Shown here piece by piece: positions 23,217 through 31,121 of a stretch of 35,841 bases of DNA. Source of the DNA: Roseisalinus antarcticus (GTDB lineage Bacteria > Pseudomonadota > Alphaproteobacteria > Rhodobacterales > Rhodobacteraceae). Location: NCBI RefSeq assembly GCF_900172355.1, contig NZ_FWFZ01000032.1, forward strand, positions 1 to 35,841, given 5' to 3'. A program made the translations under genes and the position numbers. The notes under the pieces are model-generated. The model was not told the DNA's origin and made no database searches. It was given only the letters and a program-made list of their open reading frames with translations. How positions within the stretch are numbered: position 1 is the first letter of the stretch; the number at the start of each line of letters is the position of its first letter.

Positions 23217-24046
23217 CGAATACAGAAAGCCGCCTCACCCTGACGATCACCTTTATCGTGCTGGGTATTTTGGTGTTCATCACCTTGTTTCCCATCGTGC
23301 TGATGGTACTGAACGCGCTCAAACCCGCTGTCGAAGTGGTGCAGAACCCGCTGGCGTTCCCAAGCGAAATCCGCTGGGACAATTTCTCTCGGGCATGGAC
23401 GGATGCGCGCTTTGCGCAAACCCTGATGAATTCCGCGGTGCTGACGGCGCTGACGATCGTGCTTGTCTGCACAACCAGTTCGCTGACCGCCTATGTGCTG
23501 GCCCGCAAAAAGATAAAGTCCTGGAAGGTCGTGACCTTCTACCTCCTGGCCACAACCACCGCCCCGATCCAACTGTTCCTGTTTCCGCTGTATTTCGGGT
23601 TTGCCAAGCTGGGGCTGATCAACAACCCAATCGCTGTGGCTTTCGTCTATACCGCCGTCTATTCGCCTTTCGCGATCATGCTGTTGCGCACCTACTTCCT
23701 CGCCGTCCCCAAAGAGCTTGAGGAGGCGGCGCTGATCGACGGGGCGACCCATTGGCAGGTGTTCTGGCGCGTCATGCTGCCGATCGTCTCACCTGGGATC
23801 CTGACCGTCGCGCTGATCATCGGCCTGTATTCGTGGAACGAATTCTTGATCGCCACGACGTTCCTTCAAAGCCAGGACAGGCTGACCGCCGTCGTTTCGT
23901 TTTTCCTGCTGTCGGGCAACTACAGCAGCGATTGGGGGCAGATCATGGCCGCCGCACTTATCATCGTTTTGCCAATCGTTGTTCTGTTTGTCCTGCTTCA
24001 GCGCCGGTTCATCGAAGGCATGGCGGGCGGATCGGTAAAGGGATGA
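23213..24046 (+). CDS. ABC transporter permease 2 (MalG/UgpE type)
   Basis: A 277-residue permease that pairs with the upstream one to form the channel. It has six membrane helices, beginning with LTITFIVLGILVFITLFPIV, and the EAA loop in PKELEEAALIDGATHWQVFW, then RVMLPIVSPGILTVALI. The C-terminus QRRFIEGMAGGSVKG is the classical MalG-type ending. It starts within the last codons of permease 1 (four-base overlap) and its stop TGA overlaps a possible upstream ATG of the next gene. Complete. Confidence 0.93.
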   Translation: MTNTESRLTLTITFIVLGILVFITLFPIVLMVLNALKPAVEVVQNPLAFPSEIRWDNFSRAWTDARFAQTLMNSAVLTALTIVLVCTTSSLTAYVLARKKIKSWKVVTFYLLATTTAPIQLFLFPLYFGFAKLGLINNPIAVAFVYTAVYSPFAIMLLRTYFLAVPKELEEAALIDGATHWQVFWRVMLPIVSPGILTVALIIGLYSWNEFLIATTFLQSQDRLTAVVSFFLLSGNYSSDWGQIMAAALIIVLPIVVLFVLLQRRFIEGMAGGSVKG

Positions 24047-24066
24047 ACACTTTTCAGGAGCACGCA

Positions 24067-26169
24067 ATGACCGACCCCAAAGACTATTTGCCGCAAATCT
24101 ACGCCGGCGTTCTTGGTAAACTGATTGGGGTCTATCTGGGACGCCCGTTCGAGAACTGGCGCTATGACCGGATCATGAAAGAACTCGGGCCGATCACCTA
24201 CTACGTCAACGACCGGCTTGGTGATCCGCTGGTGGTGACCGACGACGACGTCGCGGGCACATTCGCCTTCCCACGTGCGCTTGAGGACTACGGCGTCTCA
24301 CCGGATCTGAGCGCCGAGGACATCGGCCGGGCGTGGATGAACTATATCGTTCAACACCGCTCGATCCTCTGGTGGGGCGGCTCCGGCAACTCGACCGAGC
24401 ATACAGCATGGCTCAATCTGGCGCGTGGCATCAAGGCGCCGGCCTCCGGATCTATCGAAACCAACGGCGCCACGGTTGCCGAACAGATCGGGGCGCAGAT
24501 CTTTATTGATGGTTGGGCGCTAATCTCGCCCGGCAACCCGGCGCAGGCGGCGAAACTTGCACGCGCCGCAGGGTCGGTCAGTCATGACGGTGAAAGCGTC
24601 CACGCCGCCGTCCTCTGGGCGGCGATGGAGGCTGAGGCCTTTAACAGCCGTGATGTAAACCACCTGCTGGATACCGGTCTGTCGCATATCCCCAGCGATT
24701 GCCTGATCGCGCAGCTGATCGGCGACATCCGTACATGGGTGGCCGGAAACGAGGATTGGGAGGCGACGCGCCAGCGGATCGAAGACAATTACGGATACGA
24801 CAAATACCCCGGGAATTGCCATGTCGTGCCAAACCACGCGCTCATGATCATGGCGCTGCTGCACGCGCCGGACGATTTCCAGCGCGGCCAGATGATCGTC
24901 AACACGTCTGGCTGGGATACCGACTGCAACGCCGGCAATCTGGGCTGCCTCCAAGGCATCATGCTCGGTCTCGACGGTCTGGACGCAGGGCCTGACTGGC
25001 GCGGCCCCATCGCCGACCGGCTTCTGATTTCGACCGCCGATGGGGGCCGTTCGATCACCGACGCCGTCGAGATCTCGCTCTGGTTGACCAAGCTTGCCTG
25101 CCAGCTTGCTGGCACCACTCCGCCTGATGTGCCCAAAGACGGCGCAGCCTTTCACTTTACCCTGCCCGGATCAGTGCAAGGGTTCCGCGCCATTCCCCGT
25201 ATGGATGACGGGGGCAGCCTGCGGGTTTCGGGCACAGGAAATGCGCTCGCTATCGACGTCGAGCACCTCGCGCATGGCGGCGAAGCCGTGACGCTGACAC
25301 CTGTGTTCTCGCTGCCGGAAGTTGTCAGGATGCGGACCTACGAACTGATGGCCTGCCCGCGCGTTTACCCGGGGCAAACGCTGTCTGCGCGCGTCATGGC
25401 GCAGGACGGCTTTTCCGGCCCGGTCGAGGCGCGACTGCGGCTGCGTCACTACGATGGCACCGACAGCCTCATACCCCTCGATGCGCCCAACCCCACGCTT
25501 CTGAAGCCGGGTCGAAAAGAGGTTCTGTCGTGGACGATTCCCGATCTGGACGGCCAGCCCATCGCGGAAGTCGGACTCGTACTGACCTGCCCCGAAGGCA
25601 GGGCGCGTGGGCGTGTGCTGGTTGACCGCCTCGGCTGGACCGGCACGCCCAATGTCACCCTGCACCGCCCCGCCGATGGTGGCGAATTCTGGCGCCGGGC
25701 GTGGGTGAACAACGCGCACTTCTTTTCGAAGCACTTCCCGCAAGATTTCCGGATCAGTCAGGATCGGGGCGAAGGGATGATCCTTCAGGGTGCACGCGAC
25801 TGGCGCGACTATGTCGTCGAGGCCGATCTGATGCTACATCTGGGCGACCGGGGTGGACTAATCGTCCGCGCACAGGGGCAAAAGCGGTTCTACGGCGTTC
25901 GGATCACACGCGCAGGGGCGCTGGAGATCACCCGCCAGCGGGACGAACACGAAGAGGTTCTGGCAAGCACGCCCTGCGCCATCGCATTCGAGACCGCATT
26001 CACAATGCGGGTGCAGGTCGATGGGCCGCAGATCACCGCAACCTTGGGCGACATCCGTTTAGAGGCAAATGATCCAGGTGGCTTTGATGGCGGTGCCATC
26101 GGGATGACCATCAAGGAAGGGGCCCTGTCGGCGACGCGCATCCATATCAGCCCGGTCGAGGGGCGCTGA
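24067..26169 (+). CDS. ADP-ribosylglycohydrolase-family protein with C-terminal beta-sandwich domain
   Basis: A 700-residue multidomain protein. Residues 1 to about 375 form an ADP-ribosylglycohydrolase-like helical domain: AGVLGKLIGVYLGRPFEN, the metal-binding VTDDD at 57-61 and WDTDCNAGN at 283-291 (the counterpart of GGDTDTNA). The middle, about 380-520, looks beta-rich, and about 535-695 resembles a concanavalin/LamG-like sandwich (YVVEADLMLHLGDRGGLIVR, KRFYGVRITRAGALEITRQ). No signal peptide is seen, so it is cytoplasmic. The ATG at 24067 has CAGGAG upstream; ATG 24043, overlapping the permease stop, is an alternative. Embedded in an ABC importer operon, it probably hydrolyses an N- or O-glycosidic bond of the imported compound and not protein ADP-ribose. 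Substrate unknown. Confidence 0.82.
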   Translation: MTDPKDYLPQIYAGVLGKLIGVYLGRPFENWRYDRIMKELGPITYYVNDRLGDPLVVTDDDVAGTFAFPRALEDYGVSPDLSAEDIGRAWMNYIVQHRSILWWGGSGNSTEHTAWLNLARGIKAPASGSIETNGATVAEQIGAQIFIDGWALISPGNPAQAAKLARAAGSVSHDGESVHAAVLWAAMEAEAFNSRDVNHLLDTGLSHIPSDCLIAQLIGDIRTWVAGNEDWEATRQRIEDNYGYDKYPGNCHVVPNHALMIMALLHAPDDFQRGQMIVNTSGWDTDCNAGNLGCLQGIMLGLDGLDAGPDWRGPIADRLLISTADGGRSITDAVEISLWLTKLACQLAGTTPPDVPKDGAAFHFTLPGSVQGFRAIPRMDDGGSLRVSGTGNALAIDVEHLAHGGEAVTLTPVFSLPEVVRMRTYELMACPRVYPGQTLSARVMAQDGFSGPVEARLRLRHYDGTDSLIPLDAPNPTLLKPGRKEVLSWTIPDLDGQPIAEVGLVLTCPEGRARGRVLVDRLGWTGTPNVTLHRPADGGEFWRRAWVNNAHFFSKHFPQDFRISQDRGEGMILQGARDWRDYVVEADLMLHLGDRGGLIVRAQGQKRFYGVRITRAGALEITRQRDEHEEVLASTPCAIAFETAFTMRVQVDGPQITATLGDIRLEANDPGGFDGGAIGMTIKEGALSATRIHISPVEGR

Positions 26170-26170
26170 T

Positions 26171-27238
26171 ATGGCCGAAGTCCGGATCGAAAAACTGACC
26201 AAGGCCTACGGTGCCGTTGAGGTCCTGCACGGCATCGACGCGGTCATCGCGGATGGAGAGTTCGTCGTGCTGGTCGGCCCGTCTGGCTGCGGAAAATCCA
26301 CGTTGCTACGGATGATCGCGGGCCTCGAAGGCATCAATGGCGGCACGATCTTCATCGGGGATCGCAGTGTTAACAAACTACCCCCCAAAGAGCGCGACAT
26401 CTCGATGGTGTTCCAGAACTACGCGCTATACCCGCATATGACAGTGGCCGAAAACATGGCTTTTTCCATGACCCTTGCCGGTGCCCAAAAAGCCGACAAA
26501 GTCAAAGCTGTCCGCCGCGCCGCCGAGATCCTCGATCTTACCGAACTGCTGGACCGCAAGCCGCGGCAATTGTCCGGTGGCCAGCGGCAACGCGTTGCGA
26601 TGGGGCGGTCCATCGTGCGCGATCCGGCGGTTTTCCTGTTCGATGAGCCGCTGTCAAATCTGGACGCCAAGCTGCGCGTTCAAATGCGCTCTGAAATCAA
26701 GGCCTTGCACCGCCGTCTTGGCACAACGATGATCTACGTCACCCACGATCAGGTCGAGGCGATGACGATGGCCGACCGTATCGTCGTGATGCAGGCGGGC
26801 ATCATCGAGCAGATCGGCACCCCGCTGGAGCTTTACGACAACCCGGTCAATGCCTTCGTCGCCCAATTCATCGGGTCACCTTCGATGAATATTTTTGCGG
26901 CCACTGCCAATGGCGCGACTTTGTGTCTGGCCGATGGCTCTGATATTGGCGTGCCCGTGCCGCGGGGCGTGTCCGACGGGCAGACGGTCAAGGTTGGCAA
27001 ACGCCCAGAAGATATTCGCCTCCATTCCAATGACGGGCCCGGTCCTAGGGCAATCATCAAAAGCTTAGAGCCCACCGGGGCAGAGACCTATGTCGCAGCA
27101 CAATGCGGAAACGAAGGTCTGACAGTGGTCACGCGCGAACGCCCGAACTATCGCGAAGACGACGTCGTAAGAGTCGTATTTTCCGAGGGTCCAGTTCATC
27201 TTTTTGATCCAGAAAATGGACAGAAATTTGCTCCATAG
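26171..27238 (+). CDS. ABC transporter ATP-binding protein (MalK/UgpC type)
   Basis: A 355-residue ATPase that powers the importer. Walker A GPSGCGKST at residues 36-44, Q-loop FQNYALYP at 81-88, signature LSGGQRQR at 134-141, Walker B FLFDEP at 155-160, and the H-loop in IYVTHDQVEAM. The C-terminal MalK-like TOBE domain follows (VGKRPEDIRLHS and on), ending in DPENGQKFAP. It starts one base after the stop of the glycohydrolase-family gene, and so belongs to the same transcript. It is complete and the last gene of the operon. Confidence 0.95.
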   Translation: MAEVRIEKLTKAYGAVEVLHGIDAVIADGEFVVLVGPSGCGKSTLLRMIAGLEGINGGTIFIGDRSVNKLPPKERDISMVFQNYALYPHMTVAENMAFSMTLAGAQKADKVKAVRRAAEILDLTELLDRKPRQLSGGQRQRVAMGRSIVRDPAVFLFDEPLSNLDAKLRVQMRSEIKALHRRLGTTMIYVTHDQVEAMTMADRIVVMQAGIIEQIGTPLELYDNPVNAFVAQFIGSPSMNIFAATANGATLCLADGSDIGVPVPRGVSDGQTVKVGKRPEDIRLHSNDGPGPRAIIKSLEPTGAETYVAAQCGNEGLTVVTRERPNYREDDVVRVVFSEGPVHLFDPENGQKFAP

Positions 27239-27319
27239 CTCGTTCATCCTGAACAAGGATGTCAGCCGGTAGCCCTTGATGCTGAAAGCTTTGATTTCGA
27301 GCTGCGAGCACTCGGCTGA

Positions 27320-27486
27320 TGACGATCAGCCAGATCAATTGGCACAAAGACTCACTCAGTTGGCGCAGGATCATGCGGATGTTGTAGCCGCAGCTGCACA
27401 GGACCGCTAAGAGAGCGTCGCCGGTCGTTCCTTCCAATGGGCATCGGGTCAGGCAAAGACCCTCAGAACTCAACAATCCGTGGTTA
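27320..27486 (-). pseudogene. C-terminal remnant of an IS5-family transposase
   Basis: Between the importer operon and tetR, the minus strand encodes a fragment reading TRCPLEGTTGDALLAVLCSC then GYNIRMILRQL, which resembles the C-terminal end of IS5-type transposases (a LKGxxGDxINAVLxAxGYNxRLLLRWL pattern). No other part of the transposase and no clear end repeats were found. The remnant reaches to the very end of the tetR gene, so the last codons of TetR may have been changed by this element. The stretch 27239-27319 holds nothing recognisable. Confidence 0.6.
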
Positions 27487-28083
27487 CGCGCCTGTTCCAG
27501 AGATCCATTGGCGAAAGATCGGAAGCGCCCTTGCGCAGGTGCTTTCGATCTCCGCCTTCGACGGGGCGGGGGAGGTGTGAATGATCCGCTTTACCTGCCG
27601 GTCACCGACCAGAAGGCTGACGAACAGGCTGGCGGCTTCGTCCGGGGGAATGTCGCTGGCGTTACAGATCCGGTCCATCAGCCGGATCAAAAGAGGCATG
27701 ACCTGCGCGCGCCCGCCCGCAGATATGGCGGCGCCCAGTTCCCCGGTCTGATCGGCGGCGGCAGCCCGGTTCATAAGGATCGCGCGGTCTCCCAAAAGCA
27801 TGCCAAGAAACACCGAAGCGACGCGTTCAAGGGTTTCATTCGGATCGGTCTGGTCCTCCAGCGCGCGAAGGAGCATCGACCGGGTTTGCGCGGCATTGTC
27901 TTCGACCATGGTGCGAAACAGCCCCGCCTTGCTGCCATACCACCGGTAAAGGGTTTCGTTCGACGCCTTCGCCGCCGTGGCGATGCGCATCATCGAGGCA
28001 CCGGCGTAGCCGTGTTCGGCAAGCAGATCATAGGCCGCGCGCGAGATCGCGTCGTGGCGCGTCTGTCGATCTTTTTCGTTCAT
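27484..28083 (-). CDS. TetR-family transcriptional regulator
   Basis: A 199-residue regulator with the N-terminal TetR HTH (ISRAAYDLLAEHGYAGASMM, then RIATAAKASNETLYRWYGSK and AGLFRTMVED) and a helical ligand-binding C-terminal domain of the TetR_C_7/AefR-like type (AAADQTGELGAAISAGGRAQ). It is divergent from a DUF1772 gene start across a region with two copies of a partly palindromic site, so it probably represses both itself and the DUF1772 gene. The last residues, FRQWISGTGA, end at the junction with a transposase remnant and might not be original. Confidence 0.9.
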   Translation of the reverse strand: MNEKDRQTRHDAISRAAYDLLAEHGYAGASMMRIATAAKASNETLYRWYGSKAGLFRTMVEDNAAQTRSMLLRALEDQTDPNETLERVASVFLGMLLGDRAILMNRAAAADQTGELGAAISAGGRAQVMPLLIRLMDRICNASDIPPDEAASLFVSLLVGDRQVKRIIHTSPAPSKAEIESTCARALPIFRQWISGTGA

Positions 28084-28110
28084 GTGAGCCGCTGAAACAT
28101 CATTGATTTA

Positions 28111-28156
28111 TCCGTACAGATCGATACGGATGAGTAAAGGCGTATCAATCTGTACG
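28111..28156. promoter_or_regulatory. Divergent promoter region with two TetR-type operator copies
   Basis: The sequence TCCGTACAGATCGATACGGA (28111-28130) has outer inverted repeats TCCGTA/TACGGA. Its complement reads CGTATCGATCTGTACG in the core, and CGTATCAATCTGTACG occurs again at 28141-28156: 15 of 16 bases are identical. The two sites are 28 bases apart centre to centre and lie between tetR and the DUF1772 start at 28178. They are good candidates for the TetR binding sites. Confidence 0.6.
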
Positions 28157-28177
28157 TCCGCGAGTCGGAGAGCGAAC

Positions 28178-28313
28178 ATGAAGCAGCTGACCTACGCCAT
28201 GATCCTTTTGTCCCTGACGCTGAGCGCCGCGATCTTCGGCTTTTTCTATGCCTGGGTCTGTTCGACCATGTGGGGGCCGGACGCCGCAGGACCCGCGCGT
28301 CGCCATCGGCGCC
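28178..28313 (+). pseudogene. DUF1772 membrane protein, frameshifted and truncated
   Basis: Only the first 40 or so codons survive. MKQLTYAMILLSLTLSAAI begins a transmembrane segment that continues FGFFYAWVCSTMWGPDAA, the start of the DUF1772 (anthrone oxygenase-like) family. The expected continuation DPRVAIGAM is present one frame over, so a single G has been gained in the GCAGGACC stretch near 28292. At about 28313 the similarity changes to an IS5 transposase. The gene is therefore destroyed, although its start and operators remain. Confidence 0.65.
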
Positions 28314-28631
28314 ATGCCCGCCTGGAAAGAGGATTGCCCTGCCGCGATCGCCCGGAACGAAACCCTGCGTGCAACCCGGCACTATGGCAGGGCGTTCTGG
28401 AAGCGCTGGACGGGATACCATGCCCGCAGCCGGATCGAAGCGAAGATGCGCTGTCTGAAAGACTCCGGAGAGCGCATCGCCGCGAGAGACCCGGACCGCC
28501 AAACTGCCGAAATCCAAATCCGCATCGCACTGATGAACCGCTTCTCAGCCCTCGGTACGGCCGAGATCGTTCGCGTGGCCTGACGCTGAAGGGGAAAGGG
28601 TGCCTTGAGGCGCGAGTTGTGCAACAACGCC
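28314..28631 (+). pseudogene. C-terminal remnant of an IS5-family (IS427-like) transposase with right end
   Basis: The frame ending at 28583 reads AWKEDCPAAIARNETLRATR, then HYGRAFWKRWTGYHARSRIE, AKMRCLKDSGERIAARD and NRFSALGTAEIVRVA, the C-terminal part of an IS5-family transposase carrying the final catalytic Glu in the RSRIEAKM segment. The N-terminal two thirds and the left end are missing; it is fused to the DUF1772 remnant. About 35 bases after the stop, GAGTTGTGCAACAACGCC looks like the terminal repeat of such elements, and directly after it the IS21 element begins. Confidence 0.7.
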
Positions 28632-28783
28632 TGTCAATCGCGGCGACAAAAGGGGCCACTTCCCGGTGCAATATGGGGCCACGGTCAGGATTTCGGCGGC
28701 GCTCTGGCGCGTGTGCTCATCACATAGCTGACGCGTGCCAGAGCGCGCTGGCCGCCGGCCAGCTTTGATACTGTTTGGGGAGT

Positions 28784-29536
28784 TCAGTCCTGGGTCTGGC
28801 GGCTCTGACGCAGCCGGTAGCTGTCGCCGTTTAGTTCCAGAATATGCACGTGGTGGGTCAGCCGATCCAAGATGGCGCCGGTGAGGCGCTCGGAGCCGAA
28901 GACTTCGGTCCATTCGTCGAATGGCAGATTGGATGTGATGACGATCGAGCCGCGCTCGTAGCGTTGCGAGATGACTTCAAACAGCAACTCTGCGCCGGTT
29001 TTGCTCAGTGGAACGAAGCCAAGCTCGTCAATAATCAGCAGGTCCTGACTGACCATCAGCTTTTGTAGCCGTTGCAGGCGTCTGTCATCGGCCGCTTCGA
29101 TCAACTCATGTACCAGCGCGGCGGCGGTGACAAAACCGACGGACAGGCCCTTTTGGCAGGCGGACAGACCCAGGCCGAGGGCGATGTGGGTCTTGCCGGT
29201 TCCACTTGGGCCGAGGGCTATGACATTCTCGCGCCGTTCAATCCACTCGCAGCGCGCCAGCTCCAGAATCTGCATTTTGTTCAACGCCGGGATGGCTTTG
29301 AAGTCGAAGCTGTCCAAGCTCTTGACCGCCGGGAACTTGGCGGCCTTGATCCGGCGCTCGATCATGCGCCGTTCGCGGTCGATCATCTCCAATTCGATCA
29401 GACGGGCAAGGAACTGGACATGATCCAGTCCCTCTGCTGCCGCTTGGCGCGCCAACTTGCCATATTCCCGCAGAACGGATGGCAGCCGCAGGGATTTGAG
29501 GCGATGGTCCAGCAGAATTTGAGGGGCTTCGGTCAT
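28784..29536 (-). CDS. istB: IS21-family helper ATPase IstB
   Basis: A 250-residue AAA+ ATPase related to DnaC that works with IstA in transposition and target selection. Walker A GPSGTGKT is at residues 109-116 and Walker B in LLIIDELGFVPLSKTGAELL; the end region contains SIVITSNLPFDEWTEVFGSE and ILDRLTHHVHILELNGDSYR, the IstB signature. The ATG at 29536 (MTEAPQILLDHRLKSLRLP) overlaps the istA stop by four bases, so translation is coupled. Complete. Confidence 0.95.
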   Translation of the reverse strand: MTEAPQILLDHRLKSLRLPSVLREYGKLARQAAAEGLDHVQFLARLIELEMIDRERRMIERRIKAAKFPAVKSLDSFDFKAIPALNKMQILELARCEWIERRENVIALGPSGTGKTHIALGLGLSACQKGLSVGFVTAAALVHELIEAADDRRLQRLQKLMVSQDLLIIDELGFVPLSKTGAELLFEVISQRYERGSIVITSNLPFDEWTEVFGSERLTGAILDRLTHHVHILELNGDSYRLRQSRQTQD

Positions 29537-31020
29537 CCTGGTTGCCCCTGCATCAGGGACATATAGCTGGCCGCAGATGTCGTGCCGACATTGGCGCGTG
29601 GTAGATAGGGATAGACGTCCAGATCCAGCTTGGGTGGCCGCTGCTCGATCTGGCACAGCACGAGGTGTTTGACGGCGTCAAAGCCAATTGCCCCCATGCG
29701 CAGCGCGTTTTTGATGGCGATGTGCAGGTCCCCCATCTCGAATGTCTCCAAGAGCCGCAAGACCTGCACATACTCACGCCGTCCCGCCTTGATCATCCGC
29801 GCTTCCATCAAGCGGCGCAGGGTCGCGAACTCTTCCGGCAGATCCCATCTGGCCAAAGGGGCTGCTTGATCCAGAGCCCCTACTTTTTGTTCCAGCAGGG
29901 GCAGATAATGGATCGGATCAAAGACCATGTCCTCGCGATCCCAACACCGCGGATGGCGGGCAATGACATCGCCACCGCAACCAATCACGACCTGGTCGAC
30001 ATAGCCACGAAGCCAGACGTCTCGGTGGCCATAAGCAACTGGAACCGAGTAATCGTTGGTCTTGTAGCGCACCAAGGATTGCGAGTTCACCTGGCCGGCG
30101 GCCTGATCACAGGCATCAAACGGGGATGCGGGCAGATCCATCATGGCCTCAAGATCACGCGCAAGGCGCTGCCCGATGCTGTCGCTGTGCCCACGCAAAA
30201 CATCGGCCTGACGCTTGCGGCATTGCTCTGCCAGCCAAACATTCAGGGCCTCCCATGTCGCAAAGCGGGGAATGGGCACCATGAAGTTGCGCCGCGCAAA
30301 GCCGACCAGGCCTTCAACGGCACCTTTGTCGTTGCCCTTGCCCGGCCGACCGTAGCGGTCATGAATGAAATAGTGCGACAAGAACCCGCTGAACAGTTTA
30401 GCCCGCTTGCGTATTCCGCCTGGTAAAATCCTTGCCACCAGGCAGCGATCATTATCGTAAAGCACCGACTGCGGCACCCGCCCGAAGAACGCAAAAGCAT
30501 GAACATGGCCATCAATCCAAGCCTCGGAAACGGCTGCTGGGTAGGCGCGAACAAAACAGGCATCGCTGTGGGGCAGATCCAGCGCGAAGAAGTGCGCCTT
30601 TTGCTCAACGCCACCAATCACCGCCATGGCCTCGCCAAAATCCGCTTGGGCGTGACCGGGGGCATGAGCCAGCGGCACAAACATCTCGCGGTTGCGCCGA
30701 CCATGTTCACGGACATAATTCTTGACCGTCGTATAGCCGCCCTTGAACGCTTGCTCATCCCGTAGGCGCTCAAAAATACGCTTGGCGGTGTGTCGTTGCT
30801 TGCGGTTCCGGCTGAGATCTTCCTGCAACCACTGATCGATGAAGCCAGTGAAAGCATCCAGCTTCGGCCGCTTGATATTTGCCGTTCGCCGGTAACCGGG
30901 CGGTATGGAAAACTCCATGATCTTCTTCACGCTCGCGCGCGACACCCCAAAATGAACTGCTGCCGCTCGTTCGCTCATGCCGTCTCGACGCGCGAGACGG
31001 ACCTTTCGATAAAGTTCCAC
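29533..31020 (-). CDS. istA: IS21-family transposase IstA
   Basis: A 495-residue DDE transposase. An N-terminal HTH (LARRDGMSERAAAVHFGVSR) is followed by the rve core: HAPGHAQADFGEAMAVI with the first Asp, FFGRVPQSVLYDNDRCLVA with the second, and GKGNDKGAVEGLVGFARRNF with the Glu. The C-terminal Mu-like beta-barrel contains SLVRYKTNDYSVPVAYGHRD. The GTG at 31020 follows a GGGAGGGTGGGGG tract that can serve as ribosome site and matches the usual N-terminus (ELYRKVRLARRDG); the frame is open to a TTG at 31062. Complete, so the element may be active. Confidence 0.94.
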   Translation of the reverse strand: MELYRKVRLARRDGMSERAAAVHFGVSRASVKKIMEFSIPPGYRRTANIKRPKLDAFTGFIDQWLQEDLSRNRKQRHTAKRIFERLRDEQAFKGGYTTVKNYVREHGRRNREMFVPLAHAPGHAQADFGEAMAVIGGVEQKAHFFALDLPHSDACFVRAYPAAVSEAWIDGHVHAFAFFGRVPQSVLYDNDRCLVARILPGGIRKRAKLFSGFLSHYFIHDRYGRPGKGNDKGAVEGLVGFARRNFMVPIPRFATWEALNVWLAEQCRKRQADVLRGHSDSIGQRLARDLEAMMDLPASPFDACDQAAGQVNSQSLVRYKTNDYSVPVAYGHRDVWLRGYVDQVVIGCGGDVIARHPRCWDREDMVFDPIHYLPLLEQKVGALDQAAPLARWDLPEEFATLRRLMEARMIKAGRREYVQVLRLLETFEMGDLHIAIKNALRMGAIGFDAVKHLVLCQIEQRPPKLDLDVYPYLPRANVGTTSAASYMSLMQGQPG

Positions 31021-31121
31021 GATTAAAATGCCCCCACCCTCCCTGTCACCAGAAAGGGCCAAAGTGGCAAAGTTTTACTCTGCCCGCAGCAAGACTATCC
31101 CGCCACTTCCGTGGCAAACTT

